Assembly: GCA_025093985.1 (NCBI GenBank)
Contig: JACAAK010000010.1
Location: 273,501-337,500, forward strand
DNA length: 64,000 nucleotides
From: Calvatia gigantea
Lineage: Eukaryota; Basidiomycota; Agaricomycetes; Agaricales; Lycoperdaceae
Direction: 5' to 3'
In this document: piece by piece, positions 38,512-50,617 of the stretch
Layout: each line of letters opens with the position of its first letter
Position numbering within the stretch: position 1 is the first letter of the stretch
Translations under genes and position numbers: made by a program
The notes under the pieces: generated by a model
Told to the model about the DNA's origin: nothing
Seen by the model: the letters and a program-made list of their open reading frames with translations, nothing else
Databases searched by the model: none

Positions 38512-39169
38512 TGGCAGAAATCAGCCGTTCGGCCACCGGAGTTCTGCCAGCAAGGCATTTGCTGGCAGAAGTTCAGAACCTCTGAGTGGTTGGGCAGAAC
38601 ATGGCAGATCTCAACAAACATGCCATCATAGAATAATACTATTGGCTGACAACCCCCAATATACTGCTGTGGACATACCCAGAACTGGTCCCAAAAAAAA
38701 AAGAACTTAAATCATTCCAATCCTCTCCCATGACAAAGTTGAGGGGTGGGCGCCCACCCGCTGCTATCATTGCTGATCTCACAAACCCGCGAGAATGTCC
38801 TGATGCTCCTGTGCATGTCCGAACACAGGTGCCCACCTATCTTGCCACCAAAAACTTTTGTGTTGAATTTATCAGTGTGGGAAAAGATGGTAATATGGTT
38901 GATGGTGCGGGAAACGACGGCACCCCAGTCAAAGTGGGGGTGTCAAAGAAGAGAAATTGAACTCTTGATGGTTACATAGGCATTCCAATGGCCGAGGCAC
39001 AAAAAGTTGCCTCAGATTGTTATGGTGCTGATGGAACAGAAGGGGTTTTCGACCCAGTAGACTATGTAGCATTCACAGTTGTTGAAACTGATCTGCCAAG
39101 TTATGCCACACATGGCAATTGCCGTTCTGCCGGTTCTGCCGGCAGAACTGACGTTGGAGAGTTCTGCCA
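38512..39169. mobile_element. Possible foldback element with GGCAGAAC palindromes at both ends
   Basis: TGGCAGAA opens the segment (38512-38519) and TTCTGCCA closes it (39162-39169). The octamer GGCAGAAC or its complement occurs several times at each end. The left end has a perfect 12-bp hairpin (38542-38553 with 38559-38570); the right end has the 16-bp palindrome GTTCTGCCGGCAGAAC (39133-39148). The middle holds plus-strand frames 38730-38960 and 38988-39179 that look coding-like but that I do not recognise. No target duplication is evident, so the limits are approximate. Confidence 0.4.
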
Positions 39170-39748
39170 TCTACTTTAGTTTTATTGCGGATGTTGTGTA
39201 CCAGGGACGTTGAATGATCGAACGGGCCTAAGCCTCGGTCAGGTGTCTCTCCGGGGGGGTTCTGTGGAACGCTTAGATATCAATTCATGTAAGAAGGCGC
39301 GAGTCCATGGAATTTGGGAAGCGATAGAGGTCCGATGTCCCAGGCAATGACGGAGGACAAGCAATGATTGAATTAAACTCGATTGTCTTGGCAAGTTAGG
39401 TCACAGACCCACAACCCACTTCATAAATATGGTTGAAGAGCTATCGAGGCATACGGATTGAGGCTCACTAGGGTTGACCTGTCGACCATTAACCTTGGGT
39501 ATAAGGCCCGCAATATTTTTGTGAAGTGCACAACTAACAAAGGTTCAGGAACCGGCTTCCGGATATACCTCGGAGAAACTTAAGCCTCGCACTCCACAGG
39601 AGGCTTCAAGCTCATGGATAGGATAAATCAACCCCATTCACAATCGTCCCTCCATGTACACCTCCTCCACGTGTACGGTGTCACAGCACAGCGTGTGCCT
39701 CAATCCCCTCTTTTCACTTCTCATCTACCACTTGTTCTCACCAAGGAA

Positions 39749-41110
39749 TTAGCACGAATGATTGCACAGCGAACCGGAGAACAGCACACTGTTTGGGGTG
39801 TCCTCTTCCCCATCCATCGTTCCATCTGGCAACTTTACCGACGCCACGAACTGCTTCAATGATGTCCCGAAGATCTGGTTACTCTGAGACGGCACTACAA
39901 TCTACCCAAATCGATTCGCATACCAACATCCGCCCAAACCACGAAAAAACTCACCTTGCCAACATCAGTAACACTAACGGCCCCAATCACAATACCCGAC
40001 TCCTCATCCCACTCATCACTCTCATCGCATCCAACACCATCGCCCCAGAACCCACAGCAACAACCGCAGCATGGATATTCAGTAACGGGAACGCAAGTTC
40101 AGAGAGCGGCTTCTCTAGGATTCGGCCAAAAGGGGATGTAGCCGAAGGGCACAAGGAAAAATCTTTAGCGTATTTGGCGAACCAAGATAGAAGGCGTTTG
40201 TCAGAGACCATCACCAGCAAGTGTGCATTCTGAGAGCCTGGGGCTGGTGGTGTGGTGTTTCGATTGAATACTGCGATACAAGTACCTGTCATCAGCAAAA
40301 GGAGGACAATGGGTTCACCATTCTCAGACGGACCTCGATGGGCACCACGAGCGAATACTTCCAACAGGGATATAACACTTGCGTTGTGTGGTAATACAAC
40401 ATACGGGTTCTTATCCGAGAAATCTAGCCAGGGAAGAGGGTTTGAGTCAACGGACATAAGGAGCGGTAAAGAGAGGCACGAGACCCACTGCAGACGAGTC
40501 TAACGGGGACTCTCCCGGCTTTGGCCGCTTCAACAATCCGATCCAGTCTCTCATTTGCCTTGATAACCTCTGGTGCTAGCGTATGCCTCGTCGCGGCGAG
40601 GGTTAGGAACGCATTCACATCGGAGAACTACCCCACCGAGTGGCAAGTGATGAGTATCAGTGTTCAAGTTCGGAGCGAAATACGAGGCGCACATCGAATA
40701 AACCAGTCCAGTGCCCGGCCTTCTCTGCAGCAGGAGAGAGCGTTGTGTTATCCACGACGACTAAGCACTCTATCTCCTCTGACAATAGTTTCTGTGTATT
40801 TATTTGTTTAGATGTGGTATCGAGAGAAATGAAAGGAGAACGTGCATCACAAGCGTCTTCAACAGTGGTCTCCGCATCTACAACGACCACTTTCTGCTCA
40901 ATGATATCTATCCAACATCAATTTGAGAGAAGAACACAATACCAGAAGCGCTGGTTACAGACCTCTCGCGAAAACACCTCCCCATTTCTTGATGAGTTCG
41001 TCTCTTTCCCATTCTCTCAAGTCTCCGAATAATGAATCTGAGGTATCACCGGATGAGTAGAACACGCTTGTGTTGAATGATTGAGATAGTCGACGCGAGT
41101 GCGACGACAT
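39749..41110 (-). CDS. SDS23-like CBS-domain protein, C-terminus uncertain
   Basis: Start ATG at 41110. Exon 1 encodes a Ser-rich N-terminus and LFGDLREWERDELIKKW, then an intron (41062-41010 region is coding; donor GTCTGT at 40962) leads to VVVVDAETTVEDACD and ECLVVVDNTTLS, the first CBS unit; later exons give AFLTLAATRHTLAPEVI, LDFSDKNPYVVLPHNASVISLLEVFARGAHR, MVSDKRLLSWFAKYAKDF and IHAAVVAVGSGAMVLDAMR. This is the order in fungal SDS23/AMPK-gamma-like CBS proteins, which link nutrient state to cell-cycle phosphatase control. The last CBS part (39749-39880) appears frameshifted and ends early, so the C-terminal exon is either decayed or misread. Confidence 0.72.
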
Positions 41111-41851
41111 TGTGTTGGTGGTTGTGGTGTGCAAGGTAGAGAAGCGCCGGACTTGCGGACTTGGAGGTTTGGTTGGTTGTCTGCTGACCCTCGTGACATC
41201 ATAACGTCGCTACTTCGGGTATATTGCCCTTTTCAGATATTCTGCAGTTGTATGATCTACCGACGATGATTATGATGATGAACTCCGCATTTCCATCCTG
41301 CAAAAAGCAAACCTACTGCTAAGACGGGGGGGAGTAGTCCAGACTAGCTTAGTGTCCACGCCCTCACGGCTGGGTGACATCTACGTGAGAATCAAAGTCC
41401 TGAGTGATGTTGTGAAGAAGCCCAGTGTAGGTACTTATGATGGGTGCGTGGGTGTCAGTGTGGCTCCAGTGAGAGTTATTTATGTGATTTACCGAACAGC
41501 AATAGGTGACGACTGTCAAACTCGAACGCACACAGCTCTTTGTGGATCGCAACTTTCCGTTGTGTTAAGAGGTGCAAGCCTATATAATTCGTAGCATACA
41601 GCGTCTACTAATCTAAATAGGAACTCTAATAGACAGATAGGAGATTTAATAGACACCCTGATAGTGACTAGAGGAGAAGTTATGAACGGCATTCAGCGCA
41701 GTGGAATGGCAAATAATAATGGCCATATTAGGGTGTGAGGGTAATGTGGGTGATACCAATATTTGTGCAGGCGGCGTTTCGTCTGCTTTTTTTTTCAACC
41801 GGTCGCGGACTTCTACTACAGTAAGAACGTGTGATACCCGCGAGGAAGATT
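41111..41851. other. Intergenic, no gene seen
   Basis: Between the divergently oriented start of the SDS23-like gene and the end of transporter copy 2. Short frames only; no repeat or RNA gene recognised. Confidence 0.4.
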
Positions 41852-43872
41852 CTAATCTCGTTTTTTTGCGGGGACCAGATACCAGAAGAATAACATGCAT
41901 CCCAACATCGCGATTACCCTTCAGATCATTCATTCAAAATCCCGGGCCTTGAACCTATAAAACTTCGCACTCACAGAGGGTGGAGGGTCTCTATTCCATG
42001 TGCGGAGGAGATTGCGCCCGTCAAGAAAGGAAAGGCAGCACTTCCCGTCATCCCGAATCCCGTAATCCAAGTGACCGAACTTGGTATGAGCGATTCCGGG
42101 AGGACGCGCCCGATGTGGACCATTGCAAGTGGGTACATGGGTCCTAGCAACAGACCTACAAAGCAGACGGCGACCGCTCCGCTAACCAACGACGGGACAA
42201 GCCATACTACCAGCTCCAACCTAGATGGGAGATTAAATTTGTGTTTGACTTCGGTGAAAACAGACCGACCCAATTGCGAGAAAAATGTAACTGAACATGG
42301 CTACCCGTACTCCAAGCTATAAATTTGTCCGAAGTCAGAAAAAAAACCAAAATGGGATGGATACCAGTACCTTCCTGTTTACCCAGAGTAAGACGACGCG
42401 ACCGAGCATAAGTCCTGAAATGGACAAAGGTGTGAGCGAGAACGGGTTGGTGATGGATATTAACCTACCAGCAAAAAAGCCCGAAGAGACATACCCTGAC
42501 GATGCCCCACCTCCTCGCGCATTGAGGATGAAAGTGACAATCCAACCTAAAGGTGTTATTGTAAGGAAAATTACTCCTCACACAAAGGTTAGCTCAATGC
42601 ACCTCCGAGACTGACTTGGACACCGACGTAGAAGAAACATAAAAATCCCAAATAGTGCACGATTTTGATATGGAGAACCTGACTGAGGGTGCTACGCTCG
42701 CCGGTACTCTTCTCACCCACTTCATCGCCTATGAGCTTGAGGCAATCTGAGGCGATCAGTTGGGGACAATTACACGTGATGGCAAGGCAAAAATTACCAT
42801 CCATAGTCTTGACGCCAAAGACTATTGAAAGGGAAACCAAGTTCGATACTGCCATCCCAAGTGCTATTAAGTAATAAAAATTCCAGTAGCGCATTCGTGC
42901 GAACTGAGTTGAGGCGAAAGGGGCTGAAAGAGCGCCAAGACCTGGGTTGGCCACAGAAATTAAGTATATCACCATGATGAAAGTTGCTTGATTATACCGT
43001 AAACGGCATGGTAGCAGCCCATTTTTATATCATTGTTTCTCTTGGTACATACAATCAAACCCATGGCCTGTGTAACCTGTAGAAAACGTTGTGATCAATC
43101 GTGAAATTTAATAGCACAGTGAGCTAACCTGAAGTGCGGTGCCGAAGCCATTAAGTGCGTAGGTGGTCACGAAGACTGGGAATGGTGGGCCTGGAGCCTG
43201 GACGCTACACGCTATGACCTGGCACACCGATCCTAATATGAGGAATGAGAACAGAACAATAGAGTGTTTTTGAGGAGTGCTACCCAGAATGACTGTCTGT
43301 TAATCATTAAGCATCTTCCAGTTAATGAGGTCGAAGTGTACGGACCTTTCCAAAGCCGAGACGCGGAGCGAGATAGAAATTCGTGAGGGAACCCAGGATA
43401 AAACCCTGATCGTCTCCAAGATTAGGGGAGAAAATTCAACGTAGTATTTGGCCCACTTACAACGCAATAACAAATGAAGATCAATGAGACGACGGTGAAT
43501 CCAACCTAATAAATGGGCGGGGGTTATCACAAAGTAGCCGGGAGTTGGAAGAATACTGACACTATACACTTGTTGAATCCGAGGTAAAAGGGGACCAACC
43601 GATCCGTCATTGCAACCGACATAAAATACAGACCAAAACAGCGCCATTAGTTGGAGCCCCTCAGCTCTCTTCTGCTTTGCGGTCCTCACGTCTTGCTTCT
43701 CCGTGTCCTTGGTTGTGTCGCTGCTAGGAACTAGTGTCACTGCAGCTGGAGAAATAATCTCCTTTTGAAGCTTGGAATCCAAGACATCACTTTGGGGAGA
43801 TGAAGTAATTGTTCGAATGGCTTCTTCGTCTACTTCAGTCTCGCGGTGGAATGCAATTGTGTCCTGGTCCAT
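41852..43872 (-). CDS. Major facilitator transporter, multi-exon (copy 2)
   Basis: I place the start at 43872 (MDQDTIAF), which matches the start of the two paralogues, although an in-frame ATG lies at 43938. The stop is TAG at 41852-41854. Conserved blocks: LMALFWSVFYVGCNDGSVGP followed by LLPRIQQVY, a helix LIFICYCVV, the block ending FGVKTMDG, VHYLGFLCFFYVGVQVSLGG, VGLLLGPMYPLAMVHIGRVL, GSAAFPFLTGAISSAHGIE and the terminal MLGCMLFFWYLVPAKKRD. It is the most diverged of the three copies (CND for WND in helix 1). Introns are short. No clear break; substrate unknown. Confidence 0.75.
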
Positions 43873-45169
43873 TTGTATCTGCAGAACAGCTCGAGGTGAC
43901 GAGAATTGAGGTGATACTGTTGGTCCTGTCGGATACATTTACTTATAACCCCATAGCTATGGTGGTCTGTAGTACTACATGTGGATGTGTGGTGGGGCGA
44001 AGGGCATTCATGTCCACCCATAGCTGGCTTACTGTCAGAGAAGCAGCTGCGACTGCAGGAATAAAAAGAAGTCATCCTAACATGAAGAGAAAGAAGCCAT
44101 GCTAGTAGACGCACCCTAAGAACCACTGTGAGTGCTCAAACAGGTTTTTTTACCCAGGATTCATGCTCATTCCTGCCTTCAGAAAACTAGTTCGGAGTTC
44201 TACGAATCTCGTTGATCCAACCACAAAACCGATGACGGGTTCGTAAGACATCTGTTTCCCCATGTATAACCAAGCTCTACTAAATATTTGCACTCGATAT
44301 TCTAGCGGTTCGGATTTATTTGAAAGTTGGATGGGGCCTCTGCCGCCAGCATTTGGATATCTTTTCGCGAGAAAAATGTACCACTTTCTGACTTCCTCCA
44401 ATGCAATTTTATCTGGATATCAGCCAGGACCGGATCACGGATAAGAAACGAAAACAGCACAAAAAGTTCGAAAAGCAATTGCTGGGTCACTTTTACTCAC
44501 TTTGAAAGATTGAGTATTCATTTCGATCTTGAATGAAAAGGAAGTGGTCCAGGCCCCAAAAAGGCTCCGTACTACGTGACCGCGGTTCTTGTATTACCTT
44601 CACTCTACCCATTCACCGTTTGGACGGACCACTGGGCCACCTCTTCCCGATCTTTCGCCACCTCACGATCAACTGCACAGATTAACGTACACATCGTTTG
44701 CCTCGATCCCACCCGCCAATGAGACCCAGCCAGGCCAAACCAAATGGGTTCCAGAACGCTACACACACAGCTGGACACGTTCAGCGTAATTGCTTCCTCA
44801 TTCAATAAGGCCGCGAGGTAAGTTGTGATCCAACAGCACAATGAGGCCTATTGAACGTTCGTCGTTCATTGGTGCTAGGTTGGATCACGTCAGGAGGCAG
44901 GTAAATGTCGCCCAATGAACTTCAGATCTGTGGGCTTCGGGCTCAAGCGGAGCCTTTCATACCATTCATTCACTCCGCTAATGAGGGATTGACAACGGGG
45001 ACAAATAGTCTTGTGCTGTTAGGAATTGCCCAATATTGATATCGAGTACTATTGGGGAGGCAGGTCGCTGATATCAGATAAGTGAGTCCGGTGTATAGCA
45101 ATCCTTCCTCTGGGACGCATTTCGTTCGACCAACGGCTTGTGTCCCTACTATTACGGGATGCTTATCTT
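43873..45169. other. Intergenic, no gene seen
   Basis: Upstream of transporter copy 2. Short frames on both strands, none with recognisable motifs. Confidence 0.4.
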
Positions 45170-45935
45170 GTGTGTGATTGATTGGCCGCTATAGTTCGAT
45201 CCCAAACCCGTTCCCCAGATACGCCCCCTATCAACTCACGACTCTTCACCCAGAAGATTCTGACGTTCACGTAACACAAAGGACCAGTGATGGGGGTGGA
45301 TGTCAGACCTTACACGCACGGCCACCAACGACTTTAGCACTGCATGCCTTCCTCTAAAACCATCTCCCCATTGGACAATTAACGCTATGAACCAAGGTGC
45401 GAAATTATTGACCGCAGCATTCTATTACAGCGAATCTTTTCAAGGCCTCGAGGACGAAAATGGATGAACATGTCCGCCAGTTCCTGGGTCTGAGAACTGT
45501 AATAATCCATCGAATGGCGGAGGTGTGATCAATTACTCCCAGTTTCTCTTCTTCGAAAACAAAATTCCATATAGAACCTGACCTTCCGATTGTTTCTGGT
45601 TGTGCAGGTGGCGTCCTCTATCACCTATTATCATAAGAGCGCGATCATGAGTCAGTCTAAGTGGCCGGCCGTAGTCCTAATACCCTCGTTGCGAACCTCT
45701 AGATATTGCTCTGGAAAGTTCATTCATGAAGCTCTTGACAAGCCCCGGAGGAGGCTCAAGGCATGGTGTTTATGCTGCCTTCCGCGATCTGCTTTCGGTT
45801 ATCGCACCCTTCTTGTCAGCAAGGCCGTGCGGAACTGTTCGACTTTCTCGAGACCTTGACCTTGACGCTTTCGCTTACAATCCTATCATACAATCCGGGA
45901 CAAGATATTGAGGTGGTATGGCGGTGCTGTACCCA
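45170..45935 (+). repeat. Non-coding segmental repeat 1, copy a
   Basis: Aligns in direct orientation, with many substitutions and indels, to 46305-47125. Shared landmarks include GATTGGCCGCTAT/GATCGGCCGCTAT at the start, AAACCCGTTCCCCAGAT, GGCCTCGAGGACGA, CTCTGGAAAGTTCA-type sequence and AGGAGGCTCAAG. No frame is kept between the two copies, so it is not a gene duplication. Origin unknown. Confidence 0.7.
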
Positions 45936-46304
45936 GATCTCGAACCTGCCCCCCCCCCCCCTTTAATAAAAGCCATCGCCGTCTGTCGACCCCTCGACAT
46001 CTTCGTATCTGGAAACAGTCGGTCTTTAAATTAGCTCGCCTGCGATGTCCGTCAAACTGCAGGAGGCTGGACAGCCAGCTAGTTCCCTTGTGGCACCGAC
46101 AGTTGTACTCTCAACTTGATTCGACTCAACAGGAAGTCCGACTTACTGTACTTGATTTGTTTCCTTCCATCGAGTACTATCGGTCCTCTTGAGTTTGATA
46201 CTCCCCGAGAGGCAGCAGACAGGGGGTGCTCAAGATGAAAGGAAGATGTCATTCGCCAGCTTCCTCTGGGTTGCGTACCCTGGGGATCGGTTGATTATCT
46301 TTCG

Positions 46305-47125
46305 GCTGATTGATTGATCGGCCGCTATAATTCGATCCGAAAGTTCAAACCCGTTCCCCAGATCTACCCTCTATCAACTCACGACATGGGCTCTTCACCC
46401 AATCACCCAAAGATTCTGATGTTCACGTAACACAGAGGACCAGCGATCGGGGAGGTACCAGACTTTACACATGACCGCAAATAACGACCTTGACACTGCC
46501 TGCCTTCTTCAAATTCATTCACCCATTGGACGATTATCATTGTGAACCAGGCTGTGACATTACTGGCTGTAGCATTCTATTACAATGAATCCACAAAGGC
46601 CTCGAGGACGAGAATGGATGATGTGTCTACCTTCTTTTGTCTGAGAACCGTAAAAAGTCTTCGAATGACGATGGTGGACCAAAGTCCTGGCATCACCTTT
46701 CCGAACCTCCGGACATCGCTCTGTTGCTTTGGAAAGTTCAATAATGACGCTGCACACGAATCCCCGAGAGCCATATTCGTCTAAGAGGAGACCATAACAT
46801 TGTATGAACGATATATTGGTTTGCCGAGGACAACCCCCCATGATCACTGCCCAGCCATAATGAGTTTGTAGTTGGGAAAGAAATGAAAAAGAAACGTTGA
46901 GGTGGCGCCAGTAAAGAAGCTCTTCGAACAGGTCTCACTAGAACCCAGGAGGCTCAAGACATGCTGTTTGTATTGCCTTGCACCATCGGCACTCAATTAT
47001 TACCCTTCCTGTTGGCAGAAGCGTGGACACCGAAACTATTCGATCTCCAAACTTAATGCTTTCGCTTAAGGTCCTACCATACGATCTGGATCAAATGACT
47101 GGTGGCGATACTCTCAGATCCAGAA
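46305..47125 (+). repeat. Non-coding segmental repeat 1, copy b
   Basis: Diverged direct copy of 45170-45935, about 1.13 kb downstream. The two copies share order and orientation of all landmarks, with small insertions in each. Confidence 0.7.
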
Positions 47126-47251
47126 AGTGCTCCTTCAAAACAAGGTCGTTGACGTCGCATATCGCACGTCGCATATCGCACCGTGGATTTAATGACTTGC
47201 AATCATCTGTCTTTGAATTAACCCCTCCCGTGCTTCCGCGATGTGTGCGTC

Positions 47252-49015
47252 AGGGGTTGATCTAGACAAGATACTGTTAGACGTCCGTGTAAAGTAAACA
47301 GGTTACTGGGATAGTGTGAAGACTGCACGTCGGCTGCCTTCGGAACGGCACCCAACGAGCATCTCACACTAATTAGTCCCCCCTCCGAAGATTTCGTCAC
47401 CCCGACCATTCAACGATCCGTCGCCGATCCGCTCGTTCCTTGTCTATTCTATAAACCATCTGTTTCACCTGCCATACGTTGTGTTTCAGACCAATCCCCA
47501 TTTTATTAAAATTTCACCACACACCTCTCTCGTTACTAACATCTTTTTTTTTTTTTCAATTCAATATCTTCGCCGCCGTCGTTGTGCATTCATTCACTGT
47601 GTTTCAGAAATTTCAATATCTTACCACGAGCTAGTCTAGCCTCCATTTTTCCCAACTTAGTACCCTTGCCATACAGATTCAGATTTGTAGATAACCGTAG
47701 AAATTGAACACCGGACAAGTTGTCTACAGTATAAATACAGTCGAGTCAGTAGAGGCTCGACACCTAGTAATTGGATACCCTCTTTTCACTCATTCTCTAA
47801 GTCTCTCGCTAAGCCGTCTCAGTTCTGTCTCGCGCCGCCTCTCGTTTTCCTGTCGTTTCTCGTTTCTCGTCTCTTTCTTGTTCCGAACCTTTGTCGTCAC
47901 TCTTGCCCCTCGTTTCTCTGCCTCCCACTCTTGTTTCTGTCTCTCCTGGATCTCGGTTCGAAGCCTCGTGACTGACGGACGCAGTCACACCCTATTTTCG
48001 TTGAACCGCCGCCTCATCTCTTCAATAGTTCAGTGCGGTGAGGTCCTGGTGACTTAAAAGGAAGTCCGACAAATATCAGTTATTTATGTATTGAACGCCT
48101 TGTTGTATCTAACTTCTTTTAACCGGGATTACAATGCTGGCCGGCGGATCTGGAGGGATACAAACATGGTAACTCGATCTCTCAAAGATGCGCTGGAACT
48201 AAGTATTGAGGCTTGAGGGTACGCATTCTTCTCGTGTGATACTTTGACGGGCCGGGAAAGAAAAAAACGGAGTTGAAATGAGATAGGGCGCGGGAATGTG
48301 AAATTTCTTCTCGGGTCGTCTGTCGGAACACCAGTTTTTTTTTTCTTTTTTTCTCGCACACTGGATCAAGTGGAGCGATTTGGGTCGGAGCAATGGAAAT
48401 TGGGTGGCTCGGCCCCTGAGATATTACACTTGAAAAAGCATCGGTGGAAATTGAAGCTGAAGCTCTAAGAATGCCTTCACGAAACGATGATTGTAGTACA
48501 TACCCTTCATCCCACATCAGGTTCAGAATTTATCGTCTCAGTTTCTCCTTCGGTCATGGTCGTTTCATGTTATTTCCCGGATAAAATGGCCTTTTTCAGT
48601 TTCTTTCGAATTTCGCTTCTCTCTGATTTTGTTTAATATCCTGCATGCATGCAACGCACAGAATTATTTTTCGTAGTACCTTTGGTTGATCGAGACAAGG
48701 TACTGTTAGACCTCCGAGTAAAGTAAATGGATTACTTGGATAGGTCAGCGCGCGGCCATATCATCTTATCATCTTGGTTTGACTTGATGGGAAGTCCGAC
48801 CCGTATCTCCTATCGCATATACTCAACACCTTGTACGAACATAGTAATTTGATCTCTCAAGGACGCATGAGAACTGAGAGCTGAGGCTACACGTCCTCCT
48901 CCCGCCGTGCTTACACGGCTAGGGAGGGAAAAAAAGGGGGTCGGAATGATATAGAGTGTGGGGGTGTGGTCTACTTTTCGGGTCACTCCCGTCGGCACGG
49001 GCTAACACCAGTTTC
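47252..49015 (+). repeat. Second set of non-coding repeats
   Basis: Two repeat pairs: 47252-47315 with 48681-48745 (shared TACTGTTAGAC and GTAAAGTAAA), and 48054-48335 with 48778-49015 (shared GGAAGTCCGAC, GATCTCTCAA and ACACCAGTTT). The order is the same in both, but the left set has about 740 bp between its two parts and the right set only about 30. The extra block in the left set (47316-48053) contains a TATA-like GTATAAATAC at about 47731 and Ser/Phe-rich frames I do not trust as genes. Confidence 0.6.
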
Positions 49016-49703
49016 GTCCTCTCATATAAGATCGAGTAAGGCAATAATGTGATACGGAACGGAACAGATACAAAGACCTTTTTAAATTCAAACCCGTGAG
49101 GTGCCCCCCAACTATTTTAACAACTCTATTTCTGCGATAAAATATGTCTTGTTTATCAATTTTTATTTCACAATCCAAAACATCAAATAGAAACTTTGAG
49201 TACCCCCGATCCTGATTGGTTTCAGGTAATAATGGCATGCCGTCATAGTCCTATTCATTGAGCACGACACTTGGGTGTTCAGGCTGCCGGATTTGAAAAA
49301 GCATGCCCGACCATAGAAGGTATATCTCAGAAGCGTTGTGTTTGAATCGATCGTTTCCAGTACGATACATGTCATCCCGTGGAGAGCGTCAATTTCTTTG
49401 GGTCCGGACTTGACTTGGTCGAGGATAGCGGCGCAGAGCTGATTTCAGGGAATGATGCGAGTCTCCGAGCGCGCACTCGTCCCGTTACTATACTTCATGA
49501 CATACAATGTAGGTGCTGAAAAAGGCATGAAAAAAGCGCTTAACGCAGGGCTGGTTCAAGGGAATCAAACAATGAGTTGATGGTTTTATAAAAAGGTGAT
49601 AAATTTGGATAAGATGCAGTTCAATCACAATCATTCCCACGGCCAGCAGACCCGAGGATGTGGGATGACATGATCTCTGACGAAAGCTACCTTTAAAACA
49701 ATC

Positions 49704-50535
49704 ATGTCGACTGAAAACGGCGAGGCGAACGACACACTCGCTGCATCCCTCGCAGGATCAGACACAACAAATCTCTACAACGTCATCGACAGAGACAAGT
49801 GAGTTCAAAATCCATTGTCTATTACATCACCCCCCTCACTCACCCGTCACATCTTCTGTTGAGTTAAGCGTCCACGGTCTGAACCTCGCTATACCTGAAC
49901 ATGCTAAAGAACTCATCAAACCATGGAACGATCGGGAGAGTACGGAGAAGTACGCGGATTCGGGTGTGGATGACCAGATGATCGTTCATATTCCTTTCAC
50001 GGAAAATGTCCGGCTGCGGTCTGTTCTGCTCAAACTTGGTATGTACACCCCCATCGAATTCTTTCTTCTCCCCTGTGGTTGGTGTACGACCCATGATACG
50101 TATTATTTTTAGGGAGGGGTGATTTTGCGCCTAGACATCTTCGGATATATGCTAACCATTCTACTATTATCGATTTCGCGGATGCGGAGAGTACGAAACC
50201 GCAACTTGATATTTCGTTACTGGAGGGTGAGATTGGGATTGTAGAGTATCCTCTGCGCGTGGCTGCGTTTGCGAGTGTGCATTCTCTTTCCCTCTTCTTC
50301 GTAAGTCGTCTCTTCCTCTACCCGGTGATTGGGATTAACTCCATGTCGTACATAGAACGAATCGGTGGGCGATGATGTGTCGAGAGTATATTATATCGGG
50401 TTTAAAGGCGACGTACGATCGACGAAGCAGGCTATTAACTCGTTGCTTGACGTGCCCACCCCAAATGCCGGTGACGCGCGGCTTGTGGATAGAGTGACTG
50501 AGAAGACGGCAGGTCAACAGACGACTGCACGATAG
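49704..50535 (+). CDS. PITH-domain protein
   Basis: Four exons: 49704-49798, 49869-50038, 50113-50300, 50356-50535. The protein starts MSTENGEANDTLAASLAG and carries a single PITH domain: LYNVIDRD and GLNLAIPEHAKELIKPW, the block MIVHIPFTENVRLRSVLLKLG, then HLRIYANHSTIIDFADAE, PQLDISLLEGE, and VYYIGFKGD. PITH domains occur at the C-terminus of thioredoxin-like proteins bound to the proteasome, and as stand-alone proteins like this one. Length is usual for a stand-alone PITH protein. No break seen. The last intron ends ACATAG. Confidence 0.9.
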
Positions 50536-50574
50536 GAAGTGGGGGTTATTAGGATATAGGCATCATCAGGGGCA

Positions 50575-50590
50575 CGCGCGCGCGCGCGCG
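50575..50590. repeat. (CG)8 dinucleotide run
   Basis: A 16-bp alternating CG tract preceded by GCA, in the 82-bp gap between two convergent genes. Unusual only for its composition. Confidence 0.95.
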
Positions 50591-50617
50591 TCGGTGAAAG
50601 ACGGTACGGTTTTTGCA

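Noticed and set aside
47704..48057. A 117-codon Ser/Phe-rich plus-strand gene
   Set aside because: Low-complexity TCT-rich DNA within non-coding repeats; not kept in the related segment near 48750.
50575..50590. The (CG)8 run as a functional Z-DNA element
   Set aside because: Only 16 bp, between convergent gene ends, with nothing else in the sequence to support a role.
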